A stretch of DNA of 64,000 nucleotides from NCBI GenBank assembly GCA_963682085.1, contig OY821614.1:1674001-1738000 (forward strand). Reading direction: 5' to 3'. The stretch comes from Thiodubiliella sp900128405 (GTDB lineage: Bacteria; Pseudomonadota; Gammaproteobacteria; PS1; Pseudothioglobaceae). The notes under the pieces were generated by a model that saw only the letters and a list, made by a program, of their open reading frames with translations, was not told the origin of the DNA and did not search any database. The position numbers were made by a program, and so were the translations under genes. Shown here piece by piece: positions 44,183 through 53,082 of the stretch. The stretch's first letter is position 1. Each line of letters starts with the position of its first letter.

Positions 44183-45175
44183 ATGAAAATTTTAAAAACG
44201 ATTATTTTAATGGTGTTATTTGTCGGGATAGTGCAGGCAAAAACGGGTGTGGTAACGGGTGGGGCGGCGTATACGATGTTGCCTTGGTTTAAAAGTAGTT
44301 TTTTGGAACTTGCAGAGGATGTTGATGAGGCGAGGCAAGAGAATAAGCATATATTGTTGTTTTTTCATTTAGCCGAGTGTCCGTATTGCGACCAAATGGT
44401 TAAAGATTTTGATCAGCAGCCGCTTAAGGCGTTTATTCAAAAGCATTTTTCTGTGATTGCTATTAACATTCGGGGCGATAAGGAAGTAGCAATTAATGAG
44501 GAACATACTTTAAGCGAAAAAGAATTGGCGAATGAAATTCAGGTGAAATATACGCCTACGGTGGTTTTTTTGAATCAAAAAAATGAAACAATAATGCGGA
44601 CAAATGGTTATCGTTCTCCCGCTAAGCTTCGCCAAGTTTTGGGTTATGTTAGTAGTAAGGCTTATGAAAAATTGACCTTGGCACAATATATTGAGAAAAA
44701 CAAAGAAATTGGTAATTATCAATTACAAAACCACGAAATGTTGCAAAAAATTACCGATTTTTCCACGATTAAAACGCCAGTAGCGGTTATTTTTGAGGAT
44801 AAAAACTGTGATTCTTGTGAGTATTTTTATAGCACAACGCTTAAAGATAAAAGTGTAATAAGTGAATTTGATGCATTCAAAGTGGTGCGTTTTGATGCTG
44901 ATTCCACACGGGCTATTATTGACAATAAAGGTAATCGGACTACGCCAAAAGAGTGGGTGCAGAAGCTTAAACTTACTTACCGACCGGGTATTGTTTTGTT
45001 TAATGAAGGTAATGAGATTACTCGTATTGATGGATTTTTATACCCTTTTCATTTCAAAGAAGCGTTGCGTTATGTTGGCGGTGATTTTTATAAAAGAATT
45101 GCAACTTATAGCGATTATCTTGCGTATAGACAGACACAATTGCTGGAACAAGGTATTGATATTAATATTCAATAG
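44183..45175 (+). CDS. Periplasmic protein with two thioredoxin-like domains
   Basis: 330 residues from ATG 44183 (GGGGGAGCATA upstream); the frame is open further back but without a signal. Signal peptide KILKTIILMVLFVGIVQA. Domain 1 (about 35-165) has the redox motif CPYC in HLAECPYCDQM and a cis-Pro region YTPTVVFLNQ. Domain 2 (about 185-310) has CDSC in EDKNCDSCEYFY and YRPGIVLFNEG. It resembles SoxW-type periplasmic thioredoxins in tandem. dsbD lies just downstream, so it is a likely client or partner of DsbD. Specific substrate unknown. Confidence 0.75.
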   Translation: MKILKTIILMVLFVGIVQAKTGVVTGGAAYTMLPWFKSSFLELAEDVDEARQENKHILLFFHLAECPYCDQMVKDFDQQPLKAFIQKHFSVIAINIRGDKEVAINEEHTLSEKELANEIQVKYTPTVVFLNQKNETIMRTNGYRSPAKLRQVLGYVSSKAYEKLTLAQYIEKNKEIGNYQLQNHEMLQKITDFSTIKTPVAVIFEDKNCDSCEYFYSTTLKDKSVISEFDAFKVVRFDADSTRAIIDNKGNRTTPKEWVQKLKLTYRPGIVLFNEGNEITRIDGFLYPFHFKEALRYVGGDFYKRIATYSDYLAYRQTQLLEQGIDINIQ

Positions 45176-45190
45176 AGGCTTTACTAACTG

Positions 45191-45211
45191 TTCATACTTT
45201 GTGCAAAGGTC
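45191..45211 (-). repeat. Solo IS5-type terminal repeat
   Basis: Minus-strand GACCTTTGCACAAAGTATGAA, resembling the IS end at 2008 with two to three changes, between the double-thioredoxin gene and dsbD. Confidence 0.45.
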
Positions 45212-45283
45212 CCAAATAATTTGTTTTATTGCGACTAAGTGTATAACATAATGCATTGTATTGACACATCTAGGGGAAACATT

Positions 45284-47509
45284 ATGAAACGATTTTTATT
45301 ACCTTTATTTTTACTACTATTTTTGCCATTAGCGCGAGCGGCAGATGGGTTGTTGCCTGCTGATGAGGCGTTTGCATTTCAAGCTGAGGTGGTTAATGAC
45401 AAAATTATCCTAAACTGGGATATTGCTAAAGATTATTACCTTTATAAAGAGAAAATCAAGATTTCTTCAGATTATTCTGCTCGTCTAGGTGAGGCGAAGT
45501 TTCCTGTTGCAAAAATTAAAAATGATGAGTTTTTTGGCAAAATAGGCACTTATCGTAATAATGTGCGTGTTGTTGTTCCTGTGCTTGAAGGGGATGCAAA
45601 ATCTATTGTATTGACGGTTGAGTATCAAGGGTGTGCAGATTTGGGTGTATGTTACCCACCGATTACTAAATCGGTTATGCTGAATATCGGTAATATGCAG
45701 AAGCCTTCTTTGGCACAGGGTGCACTTAGTATTTTCTCTAAGGCTAAATCTACTATGCAATCAATAGTTGGTGAAACAGCGTCTATTTCTGACGAGCCGT
45801 TACCAGCAAATGAGGCATTTGATTTTTCAGTGGTTGCCATTGATGCCAATACCTTGCGTGCAAGTTGGATCATCCATCCAGAATACTATTTGTATCATGA
45901 TAAATTTTTCATCGATATTAAGGGGGCAAAATTTGGCGATATTGTCTTTCCTAAAGGCAAAATTAAGGAGGATGATTTTTTTGGCAAAGTGGAGGTTCAT
46001 AAGAGATTATTAGAGCTTGATATTCCACTGACTGAGATAAAGGCACAATCTGTTTCGTTTAGTGCTAAGTATCAAGGCTGCTGGGAGGGCGGTGTTTGTT
46101 ATCCACCGTTAGAAAAAACCATGGATATCACAATGCCAAAAGCGAGTGAAGTCGTTGTGACTAAGTCTACTGAAGTGCCGTTAGCGTCAATATCAAGCAC
46201 TGTAGACAATGAATCGTTAAACGAAACTGATCAAATTACCGCTTTATTGCAACAAGATAATATATGGCTTGTGCTGGCGAGTTTTTTTGGTTTTGGCTTA
46301 TTGCTGGCATTAACACCTTGTGTGTTTCCGATGATACCGATTTTATCAGGCATTATTGTTGGTCAAAAAGGCACTATGACCACCAAAAAAGCGTTGATTA
46401 TGTCAATTGTATTTGTGTTGTCAATGAGTGTTACTTATTCAATCGCTGGTGTTTTGGCAGGCTATTTTGGTGAAAATTTACAAGTATTATTTCAAACGCC
46501 TTGGATATTGATAGCCTTTAGTTTGGTGTTTGTTGCTTTGGCATTCTCAATGTTTGGTTATTACGACATTCAACTGCCCTCTAGTTTGCAAAGCAAAATT
46601 ACCAATATTAGCAACAATCAAAAAGGCGGAAACCTAATTGGCGTAGCGATTATGGGCTTTTTATCAGCATTGATTATGGGGCCTTGTGTTGCTCCGCCAT
46701 TGGCAGGTGCGTTGATTTATATTGGTCAAACAGGGGATGCCTTGCTCGGTGGTTTGTCCTTATTTGTAATGAGTTTGGGCATGGGTGCGCCATTGTTGGC
46801 AGTGGGTGCTGGTGTGAGTAAATTGCCTAAAGCAGGTGGCTGGATGGACAAGGTTAAATATATATTTGGTATTATGATGTTGGCTGTGGCAATTTATTTA
46901 CTAGACCGTATTATTTCGCCCTATACTTCGTTGATATTATGGGCATCACTATTTACTTTGTCGCCAATTGCAATGGGTGTGTTTAATTCAATTACTAATA
47001 CGCCAACGCCGTGGCAACGCATTTTAAAAGGTATTGGTTTGTTGATATTAATTTATGGTATGTTGCTATGGGGGTTGGTTGCCCGTGGTGGTGGTGATAT
47101 GTTAGTGCCACTGTCTGGTTATGGTGCGAATGTTCAAGTAGAAAAAGTACATGTTGCTTTTGAAAAAATCAAATCAAGTAGTGATTTAGACCGTGTGCTT
47201 GCTCAGACACAGAGCAACAATCAAATGGTAATGTTAGATTTTTATGCAGATTGGTGTATTTCTTGTAAGGAGTTGGAGCGTTTTGTATTTTCAAATGCCA
47301 CGGTGGTTAATGAGATGAAAGATGTTATCGCTTTGCAGGCGGATGTTACCGCTAATGATGAGATTGATAAAGCCTTAATGGCGCGTTTTAACATTGTTGG
47401 GCCACCGGGAATTTTGTTTTTCAAAGGAGGTGTTGAAAATCGTTCTCAGCGTATTGTGGGCGAAATTAATGCGCAAGATTTTCTTAAACATTTGAATAAT
47501 TCAATGTAG
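45284..47509 (+). CDS. dsbD: Thiol:disulfide interchange protein DsbD with duplicated alpha domain
   Basis: Carries electrons from cytoplasmic thioredoxin to periplasmic thiol proteins. 741 residues from ATG 45284 (AGGGGAAAC upstream), versus about 565 in E. coli. After the signal peptide two DsbD-alpha domains follow: residues ~20-140 (YQGCADLGVCYPP) and ~175-290 (YQGCWEGGVCYPP), both keeping the Cys pair. The eight-helix beta domain has LTPCVFPMIPILSG and MGPCVAPPLAGAL. The C-terminal gamma thioredoxin domain has DWCISCKELE. The duplication is real in sequence; its purpose is unknown. Confidence 0.93.
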   Translation: MKRFLLPLFLLLFLPLARAADGLLPADEAFAFQAEVVNDKIILNWDIAKDYYLYKEKIKISSDYSARLGEAKFPVAKIKNDEFFGKIGTYRNNVRVVVPVLEGDAKSIVLTVEYQGCADLGVCYPPITKSVMLNIGNMQKPSLAQGALSIFSKAKSTMQSIVGETASISDEPLPANEAFDFSVVAIDANTLRASWIIHPEYYLYHDKFFIDIKGAKFGDIVFPKGKIKEDDFFGKVEVHKRLLELDIPLTEIKAQSVSFSAKYQGCWEGGVCYPPLEKTMDITMPKASEVVVTKSTEVPLASISSTVDNESLNETDQITALLQQDNIWLVLASFFGFGLLLALTPCVFPMIPILSGIIVGQKGTMTTKKALIMSIVFVLSMSVTYSIAGVLAGYFGENLQVLFQTPWILIAFSLVFVALAFSMFGYYDIQLPSSLQSKITNISNNQKGGNLIGVAIMGFLSALIMGPCVAPPLAGALIYIGQTGDALLGGLSLFVMSLGMGAPLLAVGAGVSKLPKAGGWMDKVKYIFGIMMLAVAIYLLDRIISPYTSLILWASLFTLSPIAMGVFNSITNTPTPWQRILKGIGLLILIYGMLLWGLVARGGGDMLVPLSGYGANVQVEKVHVAFEKIKSSSDLDRVLAQTQSNNQMVMLDFYADWCISCKELERFVFSNATVVNEMKDVIALQADVTANDEIDKALMARFNIVGPPGILFFKGGVENRSQRIVGEINAQDFLKHLNNSM

Positions 47510-47596
47510 TGGTTTAAAGTAGTTAAAATTGATTAACATTCGTTATGTTGGTGGTAAAATACCGTTTTTCATAACTTTTAATTTTGACGATATAAT

Positions 47597-48037
47597 ATGG
47601 ATATTTTATTTCTTAATGGTCCTAACTTAAATATGCTTGGCACGCGTGAGCCAGAGCAATATGGCACGCAAACTTTAAGCGATATTGTTGCCCATATAGG
47701 CGTATTAGCCGCTGATGCAGGGTTGTCAATTGAGCATCACCAAGACAATTCAGAGGCTGGGTTGATTGATAAAGTTCATGCCGCTAGTAAGAATGGCACA
47801 AAATATATCATTATTAACCCTGCGGCATTTACGCACACTTCTGTTGCTTTGCGTGATGCAATGTTAGCGACAGGCATTGCTTTTACAGAAGTGCATTTGT
47901 CCAATGTTTATAAGCGTGAAGAATTTCGTAAGCAATCTTATTTTTCAGACATCGCAGAAGGGGTAATTTTAGGCTTTGGTGCACAAGGCTATGAATTTGC
48001 ACTTAATGCAGCAATTAAACACATTAAGGAGCATTAA
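47597..48037 (+). CDS. aroQ: 3-dehydroquinate dehydratase, type II
   Basis: Shikimate pathway enzyme, 146 residues. FLNGPNLNMLGTREPEQYG at the N-terminus contains the active-site loop, INPAAFTHTSVALRDA the next, and TEVHLSNVYKREEFRKQS carries catalytic His/Arg. A TAAAAT near 47555 may be its -10. First of the aroQ-accB-accC cluster, a common order. Confidence 0.95.
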   Translation: MDILFLNGPNLNMLGTREPEQYGTQTLSDIVAHIGVLAADAGLSIEHHQDNSEAGLIDKVHAASKNGTKYIIINPAAFTHTSVALRDAMLATGIAFTEVHLSNVYKREEFRKQSYFSDIAEGVILGFGAQGYEFALNAAIKHIKEH

Positions 48038-48041
48038 AAAA

Positions 48042-48485
48042 ATGGATATTCGTAAAGTAAAAAAACTCATGGAACTGCTGGAAGAATCTGGCATGGCAGA
48101 AATTGAAATTGTAGAAGGCAAAGAGTCAGTTCGCATCTCTCGCTATGGCAATGCACCTATGACAGCTGCACCCGTTCAAGTTGCAACACCTGCACCTGTA
48201 GCAGTCGCACCTGTTGTTAGTGTTGAAACAACGGAAAACACGGTTATTGACGGACATCCAATTACTTCGCCAATGGTGGGCACATTTTATAGTGCAGCAT
48301 CGCCTACTTCTGAGATGTTTGTTAAAGTTGGGCAACATGTGAATCAAGGCGATATTATTTGCATTGTTGAGGCAATGAAAATCATGAATAAAATTGAAGC
48401 TGATCAATCTGGCACAGTAACTGAGATTTTGTGTAATGATGGCGATGGCGTTGAATTTGGACAAACCTTAATTATTATAAAATGA
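48042..48485 (+). CDS. accB: Acetyl-CoA carboxylase biotin carboxyl carrier protein
   Basis: 147 residues from ATG 48042, 4 bp after aroQ, with AAGGAG inside the aroQ end as SD; an earlier in-frame start at 47976 overlaps aroQ and is rejected. N-terminal helix DIRKVKKLMELLEESG, Ala/Pro-rich linker (about 45-70), and biotinyl domain with the biotin lysine in IVEAMKIMNKIEA. The stop overlaps the accC ATG. Confidence 0.95.
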   Translation: MDIRKVKKLMELLEESGMAEIEIVEGKESVRISRYGNAPMTAAPVQVATPAPVAVAPVVSVETTENTVIDGHPITSPMVGTFYSAASPTSEMFVKVGQHVNQGDIICIVEAMKIMNKIEADQSGTVTEILCNDGDGVEFGQTLIIIK

Positions 48486-49837
48486 ACAAAATTAATAAAG
48501 TTTTAATCGCCAATCGTGGCGAAATTGCACTGCGTATTTTGCGTGCTTGTAAAGAACTCGGTATCAAAACTGTTGCCGTATATTCAACTGCTGATAAAAA
48601 ACTCAAGCATGTGCGTTTGGCAGATGAGGCAGTGTGTATTGGTCCGCATTCATCAAAAGACAGTTATTTAAATATTCCTGCATTAATTGCCGCCGCAGAA
48701 GTAACCCATGCTGATGCTATTCATCCGGGTTACGGTTTTTTGTCTGAAAGCGCTGATTTTGCACAACAAGTGGAAGAAAGTGGCTTTATTTTTATCGGCC
48801 CCCGTGCTGAAAATATCCGTGTTATGGGTGATAAAGTCGCTGCCATTGAGGCCATGCAAGGATCAAGCGTGCCTTGTGTTCCGGGTTCTGATGGCGGACT
48901 TGGTACCGATGAGGCACAAAATATTGCCATTGCTAATAAAATCGGACTGCCGATTATTATTAAAGCCTCTGGTGGTGGTGGTGGACGAGGTATGCATGTG
49001 GTTGAAGAGACAGCAGATTTATTGACTGCTATTGAATTGGCTAAGACCGAAGCACAAAGTTTCTTTGGTAATCCAGAAGTATATATGGAGAAATTTCTAA
49101 CCACGCCTCGCCATGTTGAAATTCAAATTTTAGCCGACGAACACGGTAATGCGGTGCATCTCGGTGAACGCGATTGCTCAATGCAACGCCGTCATCAAAA
49201 AGTGGTAGAAGAAGCACCTGCTCCCGGTATTACTCCTGAATTGCGTAATAAAATTGGCACAATTTGTGCTGATGCCTGCAAAGCGATTAACTATCGTGGC
49301 GCTGGCACTTTTGAATTTTTATTTGAAAACAATGAATTTTATTTTATTGAAATGAACACCCGTGTTCAAGTCGAACACCCCGTAACCGAAATGATTACTG
49401 GCATTGACATTGTGCGTGAACAAATACTCATTGCTGATGGTCAAACACTTTCATTCACACAAGATGATGTAAAAATCACAGGCCACGCAGTCGAATGCCG
49501 TATCAACGCCGAAGATCCCAATAATTTTATGCCCTCACCTGGAAAAATCACCCAATATCATGTTGCCGGCGGTCTAGGCGTGCGTGTTGATTCACACATA
49601 TACAACGGCTACACCGTCCCTCCCCACTACGATTCAATGATAGGCAAACTTATCACCTTTGCCGACACCCGACTAGGTGCAATCATCAAAATGCAAAACG
49701 CCCTCGATGAAATGGTCATCGACGGCATCAAAACCAACATCCCTTTACAAGCACGCATTATGAAAGATAAAACTTTCCGCAAAGGTGGTATGAACATTCA
49801 TTATCTTGAGAAGATGCTGGGAGAATCTCACTCATGA
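48482..49837 (+). CDS. accC: Acetyl-CoA carboxylase biotin carboxylase subunit
   Basis: ATP-dependent carboxylation of biotin on AccB, first step of fatty-acid synthesis. 451 residues with ATP-grasp fold: NRGEIALRILRACKELG, IIKASGGGGGRGMHVV (glycine-rich loop), ERDCSMQRRHQKVVEEAP and MNTRVQVEHPVTEM with catalytic residues. Coupled by ATGA overlaps to accB before and argC after. Confidence 0.97.
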   Translation: MNKINKVLIANRGEIALRILRACKELGIKTVAVYSTADKKLKHVRLADEAVCIGPHSSKDSYLNIPALIAAAEVTHADAIHPGYGFLSESADFAQQVEESGFIFIGPRAENIRVMGDKVAAIEAMQGSSVPCVPGSDGGLGTDEAQNIAIANKIGLPIIIKASGGGGGRGMHVVEETADLLTAIELAKTEAQSFFGNPEVYMEKFLTTPRHVEIQILADEHGNAVHLGERDCSMQRRHQKVVEEAPAPGITPELRNKIGTICADACKAINYRGAGTFEFLFENNEFYFIEMNTRVQVEHPVTEMITGIDIVREQILIADGQTLSFTQDDVKITGHAVECRINAEDPNNFMPSPGKITQYHVAGGLGVRVDSHIYNGYTVPPHYDSMIGKLITFADTRLGAIIKMQNALDEMVIDGIKTNIPLQARIMKDKTFRKGGMNIHYLEKMLGESHS

Positions 49838-50865
49838 TTAAAGTAGGTATCATCGGTGGCACAGGCTATACAGGCATTGAATTGTTGCGTTTATTGCACA
49901 ATCATGCACAGGTAGAAGTGATTGCAATTAGTTCTCGTTCGGAGGTTGGGCAACGGGTGGATAAAATGTTTCCGTCTTTGGTTGGGCAGTGTGATTTGGT
50001 ATTTTCTTTGCCAGATGATGCAATTTTAGATGAGTGTGAGGTGATATTTTTTGCCACACCACATGGCGTGGCAATGAAAAATGCAGGTGATTTCATTAAA
50101 CAAGGCATTAAAGTGATTGACTTAGGGGCAGATTTTCGCCTGAAGGATAAAGCTGAGTATCAAAAATGGTATGAATCAGAGCATACGCAAGATGATTTAT
50201 TATCATCGGCAATTTATGGGCTGTGTGAGGTTAACCGTGAACAAATTAAAAATGCTACTTTAATTGCCAATCCCGGTTGTTATCCAACCGCCATTCAGCT
50301 GGCACTTAAGCCATTAATTGACAATAAATTAATTGATTTGTCTAGTATTATTGCCGATTGCAAATCAGGTGTGAGCGGTGCAGGTCGTGGTGTCAATCAA
50401 GCCACTTTATTGTGTGAAGTGAGCGAATCGTTTAAAGCTTACGGCGTGAGCGGACATCGGCATTATCCTGAAATTAAACAAGAATTGGCGTTGTTAGCAG
50501 GCGAGAGCGTAGGGCTAACTTTTGTGCCACATCTGGTGCCAATGATTCGGGGCATGCAAGCCACACTTTATGTGGATTTGTTAGATAACACTACTGAAGT
50601 GCAATCCGTGTTTGCAGAGGCTTACAAAGACGAGCATTTTGTTACTGTGCTTGATGCAGGGGTAACACCCGAAACTCGTAGCGTTAAATCAAGTAATTTC
50701 TGTCAAATTGCCGTGCAAAAAGCGCCTGATAGTAATAAATTGATTGTTATTTCAGTGATTGATAATCTAGTTAAAGGTGCCTCTGGACAAGCCATTCAAA
50801 ATATGAACCTTATGTTTGGGTTTGATGAAAATTTAGGATTAGAGCAAATTGGCTTATTGCCATAA
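49834..50865 (+). CDS. argC: N-acetyl-gamma-glutamyl-phosphate reductase
   Basis: NADPH-dependent step of arginine synthesis. 343 residues. The N-terminal GGTGYTGIELLRLLHNH is the nucleotide loop, catalytic Cys is in IANPGCYPTAIQLALKPL, and GVSGHRHYPEIKQEL holds the substrate His. The ATG overlaps the accC stop (ATGA), an unusual junction linking arginine and fatty-acid genes. Confidence 0.96.
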   Translation: MIKVGIIGGTGYTGIELLRLLHNHAQVEVIAISSRSEVGQRVDKMFPSLVGQCDLVFSLPDDAILDECEVIFFATPHGVAMKNAGDFIKQGIKVIDLGADFRLKDKAEYQKWYESEHTQDDLLSSAIYGLCEVNREQIKNATLIANPGCYPTAIQLALKPLIDNKLIDLSSIIADCKSGVSGAGRGVNQATLLCEVSESFKAYGVSGHRHYPEIKQELALLAGESVGLTFVPHLVPMIRGMQATLYVDLLDNTTEVQSVFAEAYKDEHFVTVLDAGVTPETRSVKSSNFCQIAVQKAPDSNKLIVISVIDNLVKGASGQAIQNMNLMFGFDENLGLEQIGLLP

Positions 50866-50878
50866 AAAGGAGAAAAAT

Positions 50879-51232
50879 ATGGAAGCAGCACAAATTTTAG
50901 AAGAAGCAGATATTATTTTCAGCGACAATGCCGCTAAAAAAGTATCCGACCTTATTCAAGAAGAAAAAAATAACGATTTAAAATTGCGTGTATATATCAC
51001 TGGTGGCGGCTGTTCAGGCTTTTCTTACGGCTTCACCTTTGACGACAAACATAAAGAAGGCGACTCTGGCGTTGAAAAAAACGGCGTTCAATTAGTCGTT
51101 GACCCTATGAGTTACCAATATTTAATCGGTGCAACCGTTGATTATTTAGAAGATTTGCAGGGTGCTCGTTTTATCATTCATAATCCCAATGCCAAAACCA
51201 CTTGTGGGTGTGGGTCGTCTTTTTCGGTGTAG
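50879..51232 (+). CDS. erpA: Iron-sulfur cluster insertion protein ErpA
   Basis: A-type carrier passing [4Fe-4S]/[2Fe-2S] clusters to apoproteins such as isoprenoid enzymes. 117 residues from ATG 50879, with AAAGGAG 5 bases upstream. Cluster cysteines are in TGGGCSGFSYGF and the C-terminal TTCGCGSSF. The acidic N-terminal start AAQILEEADIIFSD is ErpA-like rather than IscA-like. Confidence 0.9.
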   Translation: MEAAQILEEADIIFSDNAAKKVSDLIQEEKNNDLKLRVYITGGGCSGFSYGFTFDDKHKEGDSGVEKNGVQLVVDPMSYQYLIGATVDYLEDLQGARFIIHNPNAKTTCGCGSSFSV

Positions 51233-51247
51233 GGTGATAACGACTTT

Positions 51248-51264
51248 ATTATGATTGAATATAT
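51248..51264 (+). repeat. Direct repeat, left copy (pairs with 53066-53082)
   Basis: ATTATGATTGAATATAT spans the start codon of the ATPase gene. The same 17 bases span the start of gltA, 1818 bp downstream. It may mark the ends of an inserted element or be chance similarity of two AT-rich gene starts. Confidence 0.45.
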
Positions 51265-52210
51265 AGATATAAAAAATTATAAATGCTTTAAGAGCTTCAA
51301 AATTGAAGGCTTAAGCAGAATTAATATTATTAGTGGTAAAAATAATGTTGGTAAAACTGCATTGTTGGAAGCATTTTTTCTTACTCAAGAGTTTGGAGAA
51401 GGAACTATTGCCAAAAATAGAAATATTAATAAAAATCAATATGCTAATTATTTAAAAGGGTTTAGTTTTTTCATTAGTGCTACAGACACAGGGGTTATTA
51501 GTTTTAAAGTAAAAAATAGAAAGAAGTTAAACGAAAAAGAACTGAAAGAAGTGGCAAAATTAAATAATGACTACAATGAATTTATTTGTGAATATGTAGA
51601 CGAAGAAATAGACATTAGGCCACTGGAAAAAGAAAAAATGAGAGATGAGCATGATGTAAGTTCATATATCAATTCATCAAAACCAAGTAATGAATCTTTA
51701 GTACAACTCTATTCAGAAATTCAAACAAAAGGTGTTCAACATAAATTTTTAGAATATTTACAAAAATTAGATGGCAACATAAAATGGATTGAACCTCAAG
51801 CGCTAAACAATGAGATGGTATTAAGGGTCAATCTTAACAATCCGACAATATCACTTCCTACTTCTGAATTAGGAGAAGGGGTAAATAGATATATTGAAAT
51901 ATTGGCTACAATGTTATCTGATAACGAGTGTGTTTTTATCGATGAAATTGAAAATGGTTTGCATTATTCAAAACTTGTCGATATTGCAAAAGCTATTATT
52001 GAGATAGCAGAAAAAGAAGACATTCAATTGTTTATAACAACCCATGATAAAGACACAATTGAAGCATTTTCTTTTGCTTGTAAAGAGCTTGAATTTAAGA
52101 ATTTTTGTTCAATAGAATTATATAAAGATGAAAAAGGTAATTTAAAATCGATAACTCGTGATGCCGATCAGTTTGTAGCAACTATTGATACCGGTATAGA
52201 GGTAAGATGA
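51251..52210 (+). CDS. AAA-type (OLD/ABC-like) ATPase, putative defence protein
   Basis: 319 residues with an SMC/ABC-type split ATPase: N-terminal YIDIKNYKCFKSFKIEGL, Walker A SGKNNVGKTALLEAF (residues ~28-42), signature-like region LPTSELGEGVNRYIE, Walker B NECVFIDEIENGLHY and a final FITTHDKDT switch His. This is the AAA_15/AAA_21 type common in OLD, Gabija and PARIS-like systems. The stop overlaps the start of the Toprim-like gene (ATGA). Codon use is more AT-rich than flanking erpA and gltA. The immune role is inferred from pairing. Confidence 0.75.
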   Translation: MIEYIDIKNYKCFKSFKIEGLSRINIISGKNNVGKTALLEAFFLTQEFGEGTIAKNRNINKNQYANYLKGFSFFISATDTGVISFKVKNRKKLNEKELKEVAKLNNDYNEFICEYVDEEIDIRPLEKEKMRDEHDVSSYINSSKPSNESLVQLYSEIQTKGVQHKFLEYLQKLDGNIKWIEPQALNNEMVLRVNLNNPTISLPTSELGEGVNRYIEILATMLSDNECVFIDEIENGLHYSKLVDIAKAIIEIAEKEDIQLFITTHDKDTIEAFSFACKELEFKNFCSIELYKDEKGNLKSITRDADQFVATIDTGIEVR

Positions 52211-52845
52211 AGCATTATTTGTTGGTAGAAGGTGTTACCGATGTGTCTTTGGTTAAATACATTTGCCAAACCAAGCTTAATATTAACTTTTCTGATTTTG
52301 AGAAAAAGAAAGGAGAGGCGGAAGTTGATACATATAAATATAAAGACTTTGTTATTATAGATTTAAAAGGTCAAAATAATTTATCGCATACATTAACAAA
52401 AATAATTTTTCCCGAGCAACAAAGAGTAGAGAAAATCGGCATTATTCAAGATGCGGATGATGATTTTGATGCCTCTAAAGAATCGATACAACAAGCAATA
52501 TCAGCGTCAGGAATATCTAACAATAAAATTCAATATTTTTTAACTCCAAATAATAAAGACACAGGCGACTTAGAAACCTTATTATTGTCCACAATAGAGA
52601 AAAATAATAAAATTATAGACTGTTTTGATGATTATAAAATTTGTCTAGAAAATCAACAAGCCGTCTACTCAAAAGCCTTGAATAAAGGGCAAATATACGC
52701 TTATACAATGTATTCTCAAACAGGGAAAAATCTATACAAGCCACAAGATTCCTTCATACATAAAAACAAAGACACAGGGCTTTGGGATTTAAACGATAAA
52801 AAATTTAAACCCATTATTAGTTTTGTATTAAGCATTTTTAGTTAA
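52207..52845 (+). CDS. DUF3226/Toprim-like nuclease-type protein, partner of the ATPase
   Basis: 212 residues. It opens with HYLLVEGVTDVSLVKYI, the Toprim Glu (EG) motif, then GIIQDADDDFDAS (DxD-type acidic motif, ~85-97) and TGDLETLLLSTI. These are the hallmarks of DUF3226/Toprim-like proteins, whose OLD relatives cleave DNA. It is translationally coupled to the ATPase. A split ATPase/Toprim pair is the layout of several anti-phage systems. The exact family name and activity are inferred, not shown. Confidence 0.7.
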   Translation: MKHYLLVEGVTDVSLVKYICQTKLNINFSDFEKKKGEAEVDTYKYKDFVIIDLKGQNNLSHTLTKIIFPEQQRVEKIGIIQDADDDFDASKESIQQAISASGISNNKIQYFLTPNNKDTGDLETLLLSTIEKNNKIIDCFDDYKICLENQQAVYSKALNKGQIYAYTMYSQTGKNLYKPQDSFIHKNKDTGLWDLNDKKFKPIISFVLSIFS

Positions 52846-52962
52846 AAATACATAAAATTACTATTTTTACAATATTTTAAATTTTATCAAAGTTATTTTA
52901 AAATAGAACAACCCCTTAAAAAATAATACAAAATATAGTGCTAACTTTTAAACAGACAAGGG

Positions 52963-52986
52963 GCAATATAAAAAATATTGCTTTTA
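52963..52986 (+). terminator. Hairpin terminator after the ATPase/Toprim pair
   Basis: GCAATAT, loop AAAAA, ATATTGC, TTTTAT. A modest AT-rich stem 118 bases after the last stop and about 80 before gltA. Confidence 0.5.
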
Positions 52987-53065
52987 TAAAGCGTTAAGCA
53001 ATATTAAAACAACGGTTACTAAAGCGTAAAAATGCGTAAAATTTTTAATTTTTTAGTTGCAATTA

Positions 53066-53082
53066 ATTATGATTGAATATAT
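53066..53082 (+). repeat. Direct repeat, right copy (pairs with 51248-51264)
   Basis: ATTATGATTGAATATAT across the gltA start codon, identical to the copy at the ATPase gene start. Confidence 0.45.

Noticed and set aside
51251..52845. Naming the ATPase/Toprim pair as PARIS or Gabija
   Set aside because: The Toprim-like protein looks like DUF3226 rather than AriB, and Gabija has ATPase and Toprim in one chain; without a profile search the name would be a guess.
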